A stretch of DNA of 64,000 nucleotides from an uncultured Eubacteriales bacterium. GTDB taxonomy: Bacteria > Bacillota > Clostridia > Christensenellales > Aristaeellaceae. Below, in pieces: positions 7,186 through 16,369 of the stretch. Each line of letters opens with the position of its first letter. Position 1 is the first letter of the stretch. The notes beneath the pieces are model-generated. The model made no database searches, had not been told where the DNA came from, and saw nothing but the letters and a program-made list of their open reading frames with translations. The stretch is from assembly GCA_900315675.1 (NCBI GenBank), contig OMZY01000014.1, positions 1-64,000 on the forward strand, in the 5' to 3' direction. Made by a program: the position numbers and the translations under genes.

Positions 7186-8514
7186 ATGAATATGGAGTCG
7201 CTCTGGGAGCAGACGTGTGCCCTGCTGTCGCGGGAAATGCCCTTCGTGTCCTACAGCACGTGGGTGGACGGCAATATGGTACCGGGTGTGCTGCAGGACG
7301 ATACTCTGTTTATCACGGTGAAAATGGAGCGCATGATCTCCATGATCCAGAACAAGTATGCCGATCTGATTGAGCGGAAACTGACCGAGGTAGCCGGACG
7401 GGCGATGAAAATCGTGCTGCTGACGAAGGATGAGATGAACGCCAGGATTGAGCCGGATGACGGGACAGCCGCCCCTGACGATACGGATCCGCATCTGAAT
7501 CCCAAGTATACCTTTGAGAGCTTCGTGGTTGGCAACGGCAACCGGTTTGCCCATGCGGCAGCGCTGGCCGTGGCGGAAAGCCCGGCGGAGGCCTATAACC
7601 CGCTGTTTATCTATGGCGGCGTGGGACTGGGAAAGACCCACCTGATGCAGGCGATCGGACACTTTATCCATCAGACGGATCCGAAAAAGAAAATCCTGTA
7701 CATGACCAGCGAAAACTTTACCAATGAGCTGATCAGCGCGATCCAGATGAAAAAGACCTATGAATTCCGGGAAAAGATCCGGAAAGTGGACGTGCTGATG
7801 GTGGACGATATCCAGTTCATCGCCGGCCGCGAAAGTACCCAGCAGGAATTCTTCAACACTTTCAATGAACTGCATAACGACAACAAGCAGATTATCCTGA
7901 CCAGCGATAAACCGCCGAAAGATATCCAGCGCCTGGAGGAACGGCTGTGCAGCCGGTTCGAGTGGGGACTGGTAGCGGATATTCAGCGTCCTGATGTGGA
8001 TACCCGGGTGGCGATTCTGCGGGAGAAAACCGTACAGGACAATATCGAGGTTCCGGACGAGGTTCTGCAGCTGATCGCCGGCAAGATTGACAGCAATATC
8101 CGGGAACTGGAAGGCTGCCTGACCCGGCTGGTTGCCTATTCCACACTGGTAAAGGAACCGATCACGGTGGATCTGTGCGAACGTGCCCTGAAAGAAATCT
8201 TCGATTCCAAGCGCCACAAGCAGATTACCAGCGAACTGATCATGCAGACCGTGAGCGATTACTACGGCCTTTCCATGGAGGATATGACCGGGCCCACCCG
8301 CAAACGGGAAATCACGGTACCGCGGCAGATCGCCATGTACCTGACCCGGGAAATGACCGGCATGAGCCTGCCGCAGATCGGCAATGTTTTCGGAGGACGG
8401 GATCATACCACGGTGCTGCATAGCTGCAAGACGGTAGAGGCGAACATGACCGCGAACACGGACATCAAGGCTGTGGTGGAGGACATCAAGACCCTGGTGA
8501 AGAACGCGCAATGA
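7186..8514 (+). CDS. dnaA: Chromosomal replication initiator protein DnaA
   Basis: 442-residue DnaA, the usual length. It binds DnaA boxes and ATP and melts the origin. Domain I covers about 1-85, followed by a short acidic linker and the AAA+ domain with Walker A GGVGLGKTH (about 144-152) and Walker B LMVDDIQF, then the C-terminal helix-turn-helix with the DnaA signature GGRDHTTVLHSC. The promoter and DnaA boxes upstream fit autoregulation. The ATG at 7186 has only a modest ribosome binding site (ggagaatgactg-type). An isolated terminator follows, so it is transcribed without dnaN. Confidence 0.97.
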   Translation: MNMESLWEQTCALLSREMPFVSYSTWVDGNMVPGVLQDDTLFITVKMERMISMIQNKYADLIERKLTEVAGRAMKIVLLTKDEMNARIEPDDGTAAPDDTDPHLNPKYTFESFVVGNGNRFAHAAALAVAESPAEAYNPLFIYGGVGLGKTHLMQAIGHFIHQTDPKKKILYMTSENFTNELISAIQMKKTYEFREKIRKVDVLMVDDIQFIAGRESTQQEFFNTFNELHNDNKQIILTSDKPPKDIQRLEERLCSRFEWGLVADIQRPDVDTRVAILREKTVQDNIEVPDEVLQLIAGKIDSNIRELEGCLTRLVAYSTLVKEPITVDLCERALKEIFDSKRHKQITSELIMQTVSDYYGLSMEDMTGPTRKREITVPRQIAMYLTREMTGMSLPQIGNVFGGRDHTTVLHSCKTVEANMTANTDIKAVVEDIKTLVKNAQ

Positions 8515-8553
8515 CAATTCAGAAATAAGAATTCAGAATTCAGAATGAATAGC

Positions 8554-8582
8554 GGGCAGGCCGGATGGCCTGCCTGTTTTTA
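8554..8582 (+). terminator. Terminator of dnaA
   Basis: The stem gggcaggcc/ggcctgcct with a ggat loop is followed by gttttta. A typical intrinsic terminator about 40 bases after the dnaA stop. Confidence 0.8.
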
Positions 8583-8697
8583 ATGCATAATGAATAGTTC
8601 GCAGGCCGGGATTATAAATTAAGAATGAAGAATGATTGACGGGCAGACCGGAAGGTCTGCCTCAAGTATTGAAAAAACCAAGAAATACAAGAAATAA

Positions 8698-8726
8698 TTG
8701 ACATTTCACCGTTCTGGATTCATAAT
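8698..8726 (+). promoter_or_regulatory. Promoter of pheST
   Basis: Perfect TTGACA (8698-8703), 17-base spacer and CATAAT (8721-8726). Predicted start near 8733 leaves a leader of about 90 bases before pheS. Confidence 0.75.
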
Positions 8727-8824
8727 TTAAAAGATATGTGAACGGCGGAATCCGATTGCGTACGGGATGCCGCTGCTTATCACTATAATGCATTTTGATC
8801 TTTATTTTTTTAGGAGTGGAGCAC

Positions 8825-9847
8825 ATGGAGCAGAGGATTGCGGCACTGCGCGAGCAGATGGAGCAGAAGATCGGCCAGATTGACACAAAAGAAAAGCTGG
8901 CCGCGTTCTGGCAGGAGTTTCTGGGCAAAAAGGGCGCTATCGCTGACCTGATGAAAGGCCTGGGCGCCGTGGCCAAGGAAGACCGTCCGGCCATGGGCAA
9001 GGTGATCAACGATTTCAAGGTGCTGGCGGAAGAAAAGTACCAGGCCCTGAGCGCGAAGATGGACGAACTGGAACTGGCAGCCCGCAATCTCCGGGAACAG
9101 GTGGATATCACCCTACCGGGCAAAGCTCATCCCCTGGGCGGGCTTCATCCGCTGACCCTGGTGAAGAACGAGATTATCAACGTGTTCTCCAGCATGGGCT
9201 TTGATGTGTTCGAAGGACCGGAAATTGAGGACGATGATCATAACTTTACCCGGCTGAACGTGCCGAAGGATCATCCCTCCCGGGATATGCAGGACACCTT
9301 CTATCTGGACAATGAACTGCTGCTCCGCACCCAGACCAGCGGCGGCCAGATCCGTGTGATGGATATGCAGAAGCCGCCCATCAAGGTGCTGGTACCCGGA
9401 CGGGTGTTCCGCTCCGACAGCGACGCGACCCATTCTCCCATGTTCCACCAGATGGAAGGCCTTGTAGTGGATAAAGGGATTACCCTGTGCGACCTGCAGG
9501 GGATGCTGGATAAGTTTGTGCAGCAGCTGTTTGACGCGAATGTGCGTACGCGGCTGCGTCCCAGCTATTTCCCCTTCACCGAGCCCAGCGTCGAGGTGGA
9601 CGTGAGCTGCTTCGAATGCGGCGGAAAGGGATGCGGACTTTGCAAACATACCGGATGGATTGAAGTACTCGGCGGCGGCGTTGTGCATCCCAGAGTACTG
9701 GAGAACTGCGGTATTGACCCGAATGTTTATTCCGGTATCGCCTTCGGCATCGGCATTGAAAGAATTACCATGCTGAAATACGGCATCAACAATATCGGCC
9801 TGCTGTTTGAAAACGATGTGAATTTCCTGAAACAGTTCCGTGAATGA
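8825..9847 (+). CDS. pheS: Phenylalanyl-tRNA synthetase alpha subunit
   Basis: 340-residue PheS, the usual length. It forms the alpha2-beta2 enzyme with PheT that charges tRNA-Phe in the cytosol. The N-terminal coiled coil (about 1-90) is followed by the class II catalytic core: motif 1 around GFDVFEGPEIE, DTFYLDNELLLRTQTSGGQIR-type motif (residues about 160-180), motif 2 PGRVFRSDSDATHSPMFHQ and motif 3 GIAFGIGIERITML near the end. A Cys-rich ECGGKGCGLCKHTGW insertion is typical of many bacterial PheS. Start chosen at the ATG nine bases after aggag. pheT follows after 64 bases. Confidence 0.97.
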   Translation: MEQRIAALREQMEQKIGQIDTKEKLAAFWQEFLGKKGAIADLMKGLGAVAKEDRPAMGKVINDFKVLAEEKYQALSAKMDELELAARNLREQVDITLPGKAHPLGGLHPLTLVKNEIINVFSSMGFDVFEGPEIEDDDHNFTRLNVPKDHPSRDMQDTFYLDNELLLRTQTSGGQIRVMDMQKPPIKVLVPGRVFRSDSDATHSPMFHQMEGLVVDKGITLCDLQGMLDKFVQQLFDANVRTRLRPSYFPFTEPSVEVDVSCFECGGKGCGLCKHTGWIEVLGGGVVHPRVLENCGIDPNVYSGIAFGIGIERITMLKYGINNIGLLFENDVNFLKQFRE

Positions 9848-9911
9848 TTCATTCATCATCCGGATTACAGAATGAATTGTCCGGCGCAGAACGGACAGAG
9901 GAGAATGTAAG

Positions 9912-12320
9912 ATGAAAGTACCGTACAGCTGGTTAAAAGAATATGTGGATATCGACATCACCGCGGAGGAACTGCAGGACAAGCTGTTTGGCTGCGGCTT
10001 CGAAGTGGAGGAACTGATTTATCTCGGAAAGGAAATCAGCCGCGTGGTTGTGGGAGAAGTGCTTTCCTGCGACCCGGTGGAGGGAACGCACCTGTTCATC
10101 TGCCAGGTGAACTGCGGCTCCTTCGGCAATCCCATCCAGATCGTGACGGGCGCGCCGAACGTATATACCGGTATGCATACACCGGCAGCCCTGGATAATT
10201 CCACGCTTCCCGGCGGAATCACCATCAAGGCCAAGCCCCTGAAGGGAATTCCATCGGCCGGCATGCTGTGCTCCGGCGAAGAACTGGGCCTGAATGACGA
10301 CCTGTACCCCGGTGCGGAAGTCTACGGACTGATGGAACTGCCGAAGGATACCGTTCCCGGAACAGATATCCGGGAAGTTGTGGGACTGGACGATTATATC
10401 TTTGATATCAACGTTACGGCCAACCGGCCGGACTGCCAGAGCGTCCTGGGAATTGCCCGGGAGGTGGCAGCGGTGCTGGGAAAAGAACTGAAAATGCCCG
10501 CGACGGATTACACAGCAACGGATTATGTGTTCCCGGGACTGGATATCACCGTGGAAGCACCGGACCTGTGCCCCCGGTACCTGGGACACGGCGTGCGGAA
10601 TATCACGGTGGGGGAGAGCCCCCGCTGGATGAAGCGGAATCTGGCACTCTGCGGCCTGCGGAGCATCTCCAATGTGGTGGATATCACAAACTATGTGCTG
10701 CTGGAAATCGGCCAGCCGATGCATGCCTTTGATATGGACCAGCTCCAGGAACGGCGGATTATTGTGCGCCGGGCGAAGGAAGGGGAGAAGATCCAGACCC
10801 TGGATGAAAAGGAATTCACCCTGACCACTGAAAACCTGGTCATCTGCGACGGTAACCGGCCGGTTGCCCTGGCCGGTATCATGGGCGGCCTGAACAGCGA
10901 AATAACGGATAAGACGACTCAGCTGCTGTTTGAGGCAGCCAAGTTTGCCCGGGATAACGTACGCCGGACATCCCGCAGCCTGGGCCAGAGCAGCGATTCT
11001 TCCGCCCGGTTTGAAAAGGGAATCAGCGAATATACCACTGAGCTGGGCATGGCTCGCGCCCTTCATCTGATCCAGGAACTGGGCTGCGGCGAGATCACAG
11101 CCAGCGCTTTTGACTGCAGCGCCGGCGCGCCGCGGGAAGGCAAGCACTTCCAGGCCAGCCTGAAACGGATCAATGCGATCCTGGGCATCGAGGTGCCGGC
11201 GGAAGAGGTTCTCCGGATCCTGAAGGCCCTGAGCTTTGAGGTGGAACAGAACGGTGACACGCTGGAAGTGACCGCGCCGAGATACCGTGAGGATATCGAG
11301 GTCGGCGAACCGGATCTTGCCGAGGAAGTGATCCGTGAGTACGGCTATGACCATGTGGTTCCTACCTTCCTGAAGAACGCGACCGTGACCAGCGGCGGCA
11401 AAACGCCTGCACAGCAGCGCCGCGACAGGGTCGGCCGGATTATGTGCGGACAGGGGTACCATGAAGTCTACACGCTCTCTTTCTACGCGGACAGCGATCT
11501 GGACTTCATGCGGATTCCCGAAGGCGCACCGGAACGGAACGTGCTGCGTATCAAAAACCCGATCTCGGTAAATCTGTCGATCATGCGGCCGCTGCTTGTG
11601 CCCAGCCTGATGCGGGTGGTGGTGGACAACCTGAAGAAAGGGAACAATGACGGAAGACTCTTTGAGATCAGCAATATCTATATTCCGCGCGAAGCCGGGG
11701 AAATGCCCGAAGAACGGCCTCACCTGGGCTTTGCCGCCTTCGGCGACGCGGAGGACTTCTTCACGGTGAAGGGAACCGTGGAAGCATTGGGGAAGGCCCT
11801 GGGACTGTCCTTCGACGTGGAACGGGCTTCCGACGTACCGTGGCTGCATCCCGGAATCGCCGCCTATATCCTTTGCGAAGGGGAAAGGATTGGCTGCTTC
11901 GGAAAGCTGGCGAATGAAGTGACCGGTGAACTGAAGCTGCATAAGGACGCCAAGTCCAACCACAAGATCTTCCTGGGCGAAATTGACTACAACGCCATGA
12001 TGAACCATATGGCCGCCAGCTTCCGCTATCAGCCGCTGTCCGCGTTCCCGTCAGTCGTACGCGACCTGGCGCTGACCGTGGCGGAGGAAACTCCCTGCGG
12101 CGACCTGATGAAGGAAATCTCCCGGGCCTGTCCGAAGGTCAGCGATGTGGAGCTGTTCGATATCTACCGCGGAGAGCAGATCGGCGAGGGTCGCAAGAGC
12201 ATGGCCTTCAAAATCACCTTTGACGCGGATGACAAGCCTCTGACACCTGAAGAACTTGATAAATACATTAAAAAAATTCTCGGCAACCTGAAGTTCAAAC
12301 TTGGTGCAGAAATTCGGTAA
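9912..12320 (+). CDS. pheT: Phenylalanyl-tRNA synthetase beta subunit
   Basis: 802-residue PheT, normal length. The order of domains is standard: N-terminal tRNA-binding OB fold (about 40-150), B3/B4 editing domain (about 200-390; the hydrolytic site that removes mischarged Tyr), B5 DNA-binding-like domain (about 405-480), the catalytic-like core and the C-terminal anticodon-recognition FDX-ACB domain (about 708-800, ending LGNLKFKLGAEIR). The ribosome binding site is agaggag. Terminated by a strong hairpin 35 bases downstream. Confidence 0.97.
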   Translation: MKVPYSWLKEYVDIDITAEELQDKLFGCGFEVEELIYLGKEISRVVVGEVLSCDPVEGTHLFICQVNCGSFGNPIQIVTGAPNVYTGMHTPAALDNSTLPGGITIKAKPLKGIPSAGMLCSGEELGLNDDLYPGAEVYGLMELPKDTVPGTDIREVVGLDDYIFDINVTANRPDCQSVLGIAREVAAVLGKELKMPATDYTATDYVFPGLDITVEAPDLCPRYLGHGVRNITVGESPRWMKRNLALCGLRSISNVVDITNYVLLEIGQPMHAFDMDQLQERRIIVRRAKEGEKIQTLDEKEFTLTTENLVICDGNRPVALAGIMGGLNSEITDKTTQLLFEAAKFARDNVRRTSRSLGQSSDSSARFEKGISEYTTELGMARALHLIQELGCGEITASAFDCSAGAPREGKHFQASLKRINAILGIEVPAEEVLRILKALSFEVEQNGDTLEVTAPRYREDIEVGEPDLAEEVIREYGYDHVVPTFLKNATVTSGGKTPAQQRRDRVGRIMCGQGYHEVYTLSFYADSDLDFMRIPEGAPERNVLRIKNPISVNLSIMRPLLVPSLMRVVVDNLKKGNNDGRLFEISNIYIPREAGEMPEERPHLGFAAFGDAEDFFTVKGTVEALGKALGLSFDVERASDVPWLHPGIAAYILCEGERIGCFGKLANEVTGELKLHKDAKSNHKIFLGEIDYNAMMNHMAASFRYQPLSAFPSVVRDLALTVAEETPCGDLMKEISRACPKVSDVELFDIYRGEQIGEGRKSMAFKITFDADDKPLTPEELDKYIKKILGNLKFKLGAEIR

Positions 12321-12354
12321 AGCAAGAGAATTCAACATTGAAAACATTACCGGA

Positions 12355-12383
12355 AAAGCGGCGCTGTTCAGCGCCGCTTTTTT
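12355..12383 (+). terminator. Terminator of pheST
   Basis: Stem aaagcggcgct/agcgccgcttt with a gttc-type loop and a T6 run. Confidence 0.9.
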
Positions 12384-12393
12384 GTACGTACAA

Positions 12394-12422
12394 TTGACAC
12401 AGAATGATATTACCGATATAAT
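12394..12422 (+). promoter_or_regulatory. Promoter of the sugar-ABC locus
   Basis: Consensus TTGACA (12394-12399), 17-base spacer and TATAAT (12417-12422). Being at full consensus, it probably needs a repressor or is constitutively strong. Between start point and ribosome binding site lies acaacgttttttgcgttgt (12483-12501), a six-base inverted repeat that could be an operator or RNA hairpin. Confidence 0.8.
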
Positions 12423-12518
12423 TAACAAGGTGGTTTACTGATACTGTTTCTACCAATTTCACATCTGCTTGTTTGGAATTTTACAACGTTTTTTGCGTTG
12501 TGATTGGGAGATGAACTC

Positions 12519-15404
12519 ATGTCAAGAAAATGGCGGAACATTCTCATCGGCGCCCTCATTGCTGTCCTTGTGATTGGCGGTATCTGGCTTCTATCCAGAA
12601 GCCCCGAAAATTTCAAGGCCAAGTATGAGGGCGTTGACCTGTCTACCGATATCACGGGTATCGGACGGGGAAACACTTACGCTGCCTATAAGGCGCAATA
12701 CGAGGATCTGCCGGCGGTGAAAGAGACCGTTGAAGTGGATCTTGCGTCTTTTGAGGGCGAAGGCGGTACGGCTTGCGACGAGGGCGTACTTACAGAGGAT
12801 GAGTCTGTGCTCACCTGGAAAGTGAATGTGCCCCAGGCAGGCCTGTACAATATCCGTCTGGATTACCTGACAGTGGAAAGCCGCGGTATCGATATTGAGC
12901 GGGAACTGGAGATCAACGGTACCGTGCCGTTTGAAGGGGCCAGTACGCTCTGCTTTTCCCGGCTTTGGACAGACGCGGGAGAAATCCGCAAGGATAACCA
13001 GGGCAACGATATCCGTCCGACGCAGATAGAACGCTTTGAAAAGCAGAGCGTGAGCTGCCGCGACGACATGGGTTATCAGACAGAACCCTATGTCTTCTAT
13101 TTCAATGAAGGCGAAAACGAACTGACGCTGCGCGCGGTCAACGAACCCATGATCCTGTGCGGCATCACGCTGACGCCTCCCATGAAGTTCGACACTTACG
13201 CGGAATACAGCGCGGCCCAGCCGGCAGATCCTGCAGCCGAGGCAGCGAAGAACTTCAGCCTGACCATTCAGGGTGAATCCGCCGCGCTGCGCAGCGAACC
13301 GAGTCTTTATGCCCGGTATGACCGCAGCTCCGCCCTGACAGTGCCTTATTCCGTGAAGAACAATATCCTGAACTATATCGGCGGAGACGCCTGGACCAAT
13401 CCCGGTGAATGGATCCAGTGGGATTTTGAAGTGCCGGAGGACGGATACTACAATATTTCCATCAAGGCGCGCCAGATGTACCAGCGCGGCGCCCTGTCCG
13501 CCCGCACGGTGTACATTGACGGCGCAGTTCCCTTTGAAGAACTGGAAGCCGTGACGTTCGGCTACAGAAACAACTGGGAAATGCGCACCCTGGGGGACAA
13601 AGACGGAACCCCGTTCCGTTTCTGGCTGACCAAGGGAAGCCATAATATCCGGATGGAAGTTACGCTGGGTGAAATGGGACCGATCCTGAAAGACGTGGAA
13701 GACAGCATTTTCCGCCTGAACCAGATTTACCGGAAAATCCTGGTGCTGACCGGCGTCAATCCGGACCGCTTCCGTGACTATAACCTGAAGGGCGTCTATC
13801 CGGAAGTGATCGAGGCCATGGAACTGGAGAGCAAGCGGCTGTACAAGATTGTGGACGATACAGTGGCTACCACCGGTGAAAAGAGCGACCGGATTGCGAC
13901 CGCCCAGACGCTGGCCAACCAGCTGGAGCTTTTTGTAGAGCATAACGAACGGATTACCGAATCTTTTTCCAACTTCAAAGACAATATCACCTCCCTGGGC
14001 ACCGGCATGCAGAACATGTCTGAGAGCAAGCTGGATGTGGACCTGATCATGGTGACAGGGGAGAATGTCCGGGTGCCTCAGGTGAACGAGAATATTTTCC
14101 AGAGTATCGGACACGAGATCCGCAGCTGTATCGGTTCCTTCACCGTGGACTATAACAGCCTGGGCGACAAGTATGAGGATTCGGATGACGCATTGGAAAT
14201 CTGGATCACTACCGGCCGTGACCAGAGCACGGTTATGAAGACAATGATCGATGATTCGTTTACGGCGAAGACCGGTATAAAGGTCAACCTTAAGCTGGTG
14301 CTTCAGGACGCAATCCTGCCGGCAGTGGTGGCCGGAAACGGACCGGACCTGACGCTGAACCTGAGCAGCTGGTTCGCCGTAAACTATGCGATGCGCCACG
14401 CGGTGGAGGATCTGACCCAGTTCGAGGATTATGACGAGGTTACGAAAGTATTCACTCCCAGTATCATCGAACCGATGATTTATAACGACGGAACCCGCAA
14501 AGGTGTTTACGGTCTGCCGGAGACCATGAATTATCCGGTGCTGTTCTACCGCAAAGACATTATGCAGGAACTGGAACTGCCGATCCCGCAGACCTGGGAT
14601 GAGGTGATTGCCCAGCTGCCAACCCTGCAGGGAAACAGCCTGGAGTTCGGTATTTCTTTCCCCGACATTACGAACGCAGACGCGTCGATCCTGGACTCCA
14701 TGATCTTCCAGAACGGCGGATATATCTACGACGAGGACGCCAAGAAGACGCTGGTGGACAATGAAGCCGGCGTGGCGGGTTTCAAACTGTACACCAGCCT
14801 GTATAACGACTACGGACTGCCGACAGTATTCGACTTCAAGAGCCGTTTCCGCAGCGGTCAGATGCCGATGGGCGTAGCCAACTACGACACCTACAACCAG
14901 CTGATGGTTTCCGCTCCGGAAATCCGCGGACTGTGGGACTTCACACTGATCCCCGGTACCAGGCGGGCTGACGGTACCATTGACCATACAGCCCAGACAA
15001 GCGGTCTGTGCTGTATGATGATCGCCACTGACGATGAAAAAGTTAAGAAGAACGGCTGGGAATTCATGAAGTGGTGGGTCAGTACAGAGACGCAGGTTCG
15101 CTTCGGCCGGGAAATGGAGAGCATTCTGGGTGCTTCCGCCCGTTACCAGACAGCAAACCAGGAGGCAATGAAACAGCTGGCGTGGTCCGGTAAACAGCTG
15201 AAAATACTCCAGGAGCAAGCTGCTTCCACCAGAGGATGGCCGGAAATTGCCGGCGGTTACTCAACGGTAAGACATCTGATCAACGCGATCCGCCGCGTCA
15301 TCAACAACAAGGAAGACAAGCGTGAAACGCTGCTGAACTACGCACGGACCATTAACGAAGAGATCAAGATCAAACGGCGGGAATTCAACCTGCCGGTAGA
15401 CTGA
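12519..15404 (+). CDS. Large carbohydrate ABC transporter substrate-binding protein with CBM-like N-terminal half
   Basis: 961 residues, about twice the usual length of family-1 solute-binding proteins. A hydrophobic N-terminal segment (about 8-25) anchors or exports it; no lipobox Cys is seen. Residues about 60-230 and 275-405 look like two jelly-roll carbohydrate-binding modules, each with a WxVxxPxxGxYNI-type strand (KVNVPQAGLYNIRLD, DFEVPEDGYYNISIK) and INGTVPFE/IDGAVPFE. A helical linker (about 405-530) leads to a periplasmic-binding fold (about 560-960; AVVAGNGPDLTLNLSSWFAV, YGLPETMNYPVLFYRKD). Inferred role: capture of plant-wall oligosaccharides at the cell surface. gggag lies eight bases before the chosen ATG. 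The two permeases follow at once. Confidence 0.85.
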   Translation: MSRKWRNILIGALIAVLVIGGIWLLSRSPENFKAKYEGVDLSTDITGIGRGNTYAAYKAQYEDLPAVKETVEVDLASFEGEGGTACDEGVLTEDESVLTWKVNVPQAGLYNIRLDYLTVESRGIDIERELEINGTVPFEGASTLCFSRLWTDAGEIRKDNQGNDIRPTQIERFEKQSVSCRDDMGYQTEPYVFYFNEGENELTLRAVNEPMILCGITLTPPMKFDTYAEYSAAQPADPAAEAAKNFSLTIQGESAALRSEPSLYARYDRSSALTVPYSVKNNILNYIGGDAWTNPGEWIQWDFEVPEDGYYNISIKARQMYQRGALSARTVYIDGAVPFEELEAVTFGYRNNWEMRTLGDKDGTPFRFWLTKGSHNIRMEVTLGEMGPILKDVEDSIFRLNQIYRKILVLTGVNPDRFRDYNLKGVYPEVIEAMELESKRLYKIVDDTVATTGEKSDRIATAQTLANQLELFVEHNERITESFSNFKDNITSLGTGMQNMSESKLDVDLIMVTGENVRVPQVNENIFQSIGHEIRSCIGSFTVDYNSLGDKYEDSDDALEIWITTGRDQSTVMKTMIDDSFTAKTGIKVNLKLVLQDAILPAVVAGNGPDLTLNLSSWFAVNYAMRHAVEDLTQFEDYDEVTKVFTPSIIEPMIYNDGTRKGVYGLPETMNYPVLFYRKDIMQELELPIPQTWDEVIAQLPTLQGNSLEFGISFPDITNADASILDSMIFQNGGYIYDEDAKKTLVDNEAGVAGFKLYTSLYNDYGLPTVFDFKSRFRSGQMPMGVANYDTYNQLMVSAPEIRGLWDFTLIPGTRRADGTIDHTAQTSGLCCMMIATDDEKVKKNGWEFMKWWVSTETQVRFGREMESILGASARYQTANQEAMKQLAWSGKQLKILQEQAASTRGWPEIAGGYSTVRHLINAIRRVINNKEDKRETLLNYARTINEEIKIKRREFNLPVD

Positions 15405-15423
15405 GAAAGGAGGTAAGGAAAAC

Positions 15424-16368
15424 ATGCAGTCACAAAGTTTTGCATCCAGATACCTGACCATGAGACGGGAAAAGATCGCTCATGGCTGGGCGCTGGCCAA
15501 AAGGAACAAGGGATGCTACCTGTTCCTGGCGCCCTACGCCATCCTGTTTTTCACATTCTATATCCTGCCGATTGCGACTTCCATTTTCTACAGTTTTACA
15601 TACTATAACATCCTGGAACCGGCCAGGTTTATCGGCCTGCAGAATTATGTCAACCTGGTCCTGCAGGATGAAGTTTTCCTGACATCCATCAAAAACACTT
15701 TTGTGTGCGCGGTGATAGTCGGGCCGATCGGCTATATCCTTTCCTTCCTTTTTGCCTGGTTTATCAACGAGCTTCCGAAATGGCTGCGGGCTGTGGCGGT
15801 AATCATTTTCTACGCGCCCTCCCTCGGCGGCGGCGCCTACACGGTTTTCAACCATCTTTTCCGTGCCGACGCTTACGGCTGGCTGAACTCCATCCTGATG
15901 GAGCTGGGCATTATCAACGCGCCGCAGCTCTGGCTGCTGGATCCGCGGTATATGCTGCCGATTGTCATCATTGTCAGCCTGTGGATGAGCATGGGCACCG
16001 GCTTCCTGAGCTTTGTGGCCGGTTTGCAAAGCATTGACCGCAGCATGTATGAAGCCGGCTATGTGGACGGCGTACGGAACCGCTGGCAGGAACTGTATCA
16101 TATCACGCTGCCGAGCATGAAGCCGATGCTGCTGTTCGGCGCGGTTATGAGTATCTCGTCTTCCTTCAATATCAGTGATGTTCCGCGGGCCCTGTGCGGT
16201 TTCCCCTCCACAGACTACGCGGCCCGTACCGTGGTTACACACCTGTTTGACTACGGCTTTGTCCGCTTTGAGATGGGCTATGCCAGCGCCATCGCTGTGA
16301 TCCTGTTCCTGGCTATGATCCTCAGTAAAAAAGCAATCGCAGCATTGCTGGGAAGGGTGGGTACCTGA
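15424..16368 (+). CDS. Sugar ABC transporter permease (MalF/UgpA type)
   Basis: 314-residue inner-membrane permease with six transmembrane helices after a 30-residue cytoplasmic start. The EAA loop that contacts the ATPase is intact: EAGYVDGVRNRWQELYHITL, beginning at about residue 210. With the next gene it forms the transmembrane heterodimer for the 961-residue binding protein. The ribosome binding site aaaggaggt is very strong. No ATPase gene is in the locus; related Firmicute systems share an MsmX/UgpC-type ATPase encoded elsewhere. Confidence 0.93.
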   Translation: MQSQSFASRYLTMRREKIAHGWALAKRNKGCYLFLAPYAILFFTFYILPIATSIFYSFTYYNILEPARFIGLQNYVNLVLQDEVFLTSIKNTFVCAVIVGPIGYILSFLFAWFINELPKWLRAVAVIIFYAPSLGGGAYTVFNHLFRADAYGWLNSILMELGIINAPQLWLLDPRYMLPIVIIVSLWMSMGTGFLSFVAGLQSIDRSMYEAGYVDGVRNRWQELYHITLPSMKPMLLFGAVMSISSSFNISDVPRALCGFPSTDYAARTVVTHLFDYGFVRFEMGYASAIAVILFLAMILSKKAIAALLGRVGT

Positions 16369-16369
16369 G

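Larger units (their letters stand above)
8515..8824. other. dnaA-pheS intergenic region
   Basis: 310 bases with no gene. It contains attcagaattcagaat-type repeats at 8518-8550 and again attaagaatgaagaatg at 8611-8636, each followed by a GC hairpin (8554-8577 and 8640-8661, gggcag...ctgcc), then the pheS promoter and a roughly 90-base leader. The leader has a possible gcgg/ccgc hairpin near 8745-8773. I saw no T-box specifier or AGGGTGGNACCGCG-type sequence. Confidence 0.6.

Noticed and set aside
8727-8824. T-box or attenuator upstream of pheST
   Set aside because: The leader is only about 90 bases, without the T-box core sequence, and no U-tract terminator precedes pheS.
9933-12008. Long antisense open frame across pheT
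   Set aside because: It is the phase shadow of a GC-ending coding gene; no start site and no family resemblance.
12591-15218. 875-codon antisense frame across the large binding protein
   Set aside because: Mirror of the codon pattern of the real gene; His/Gln/Val-rich translation typical of antisense shadows.
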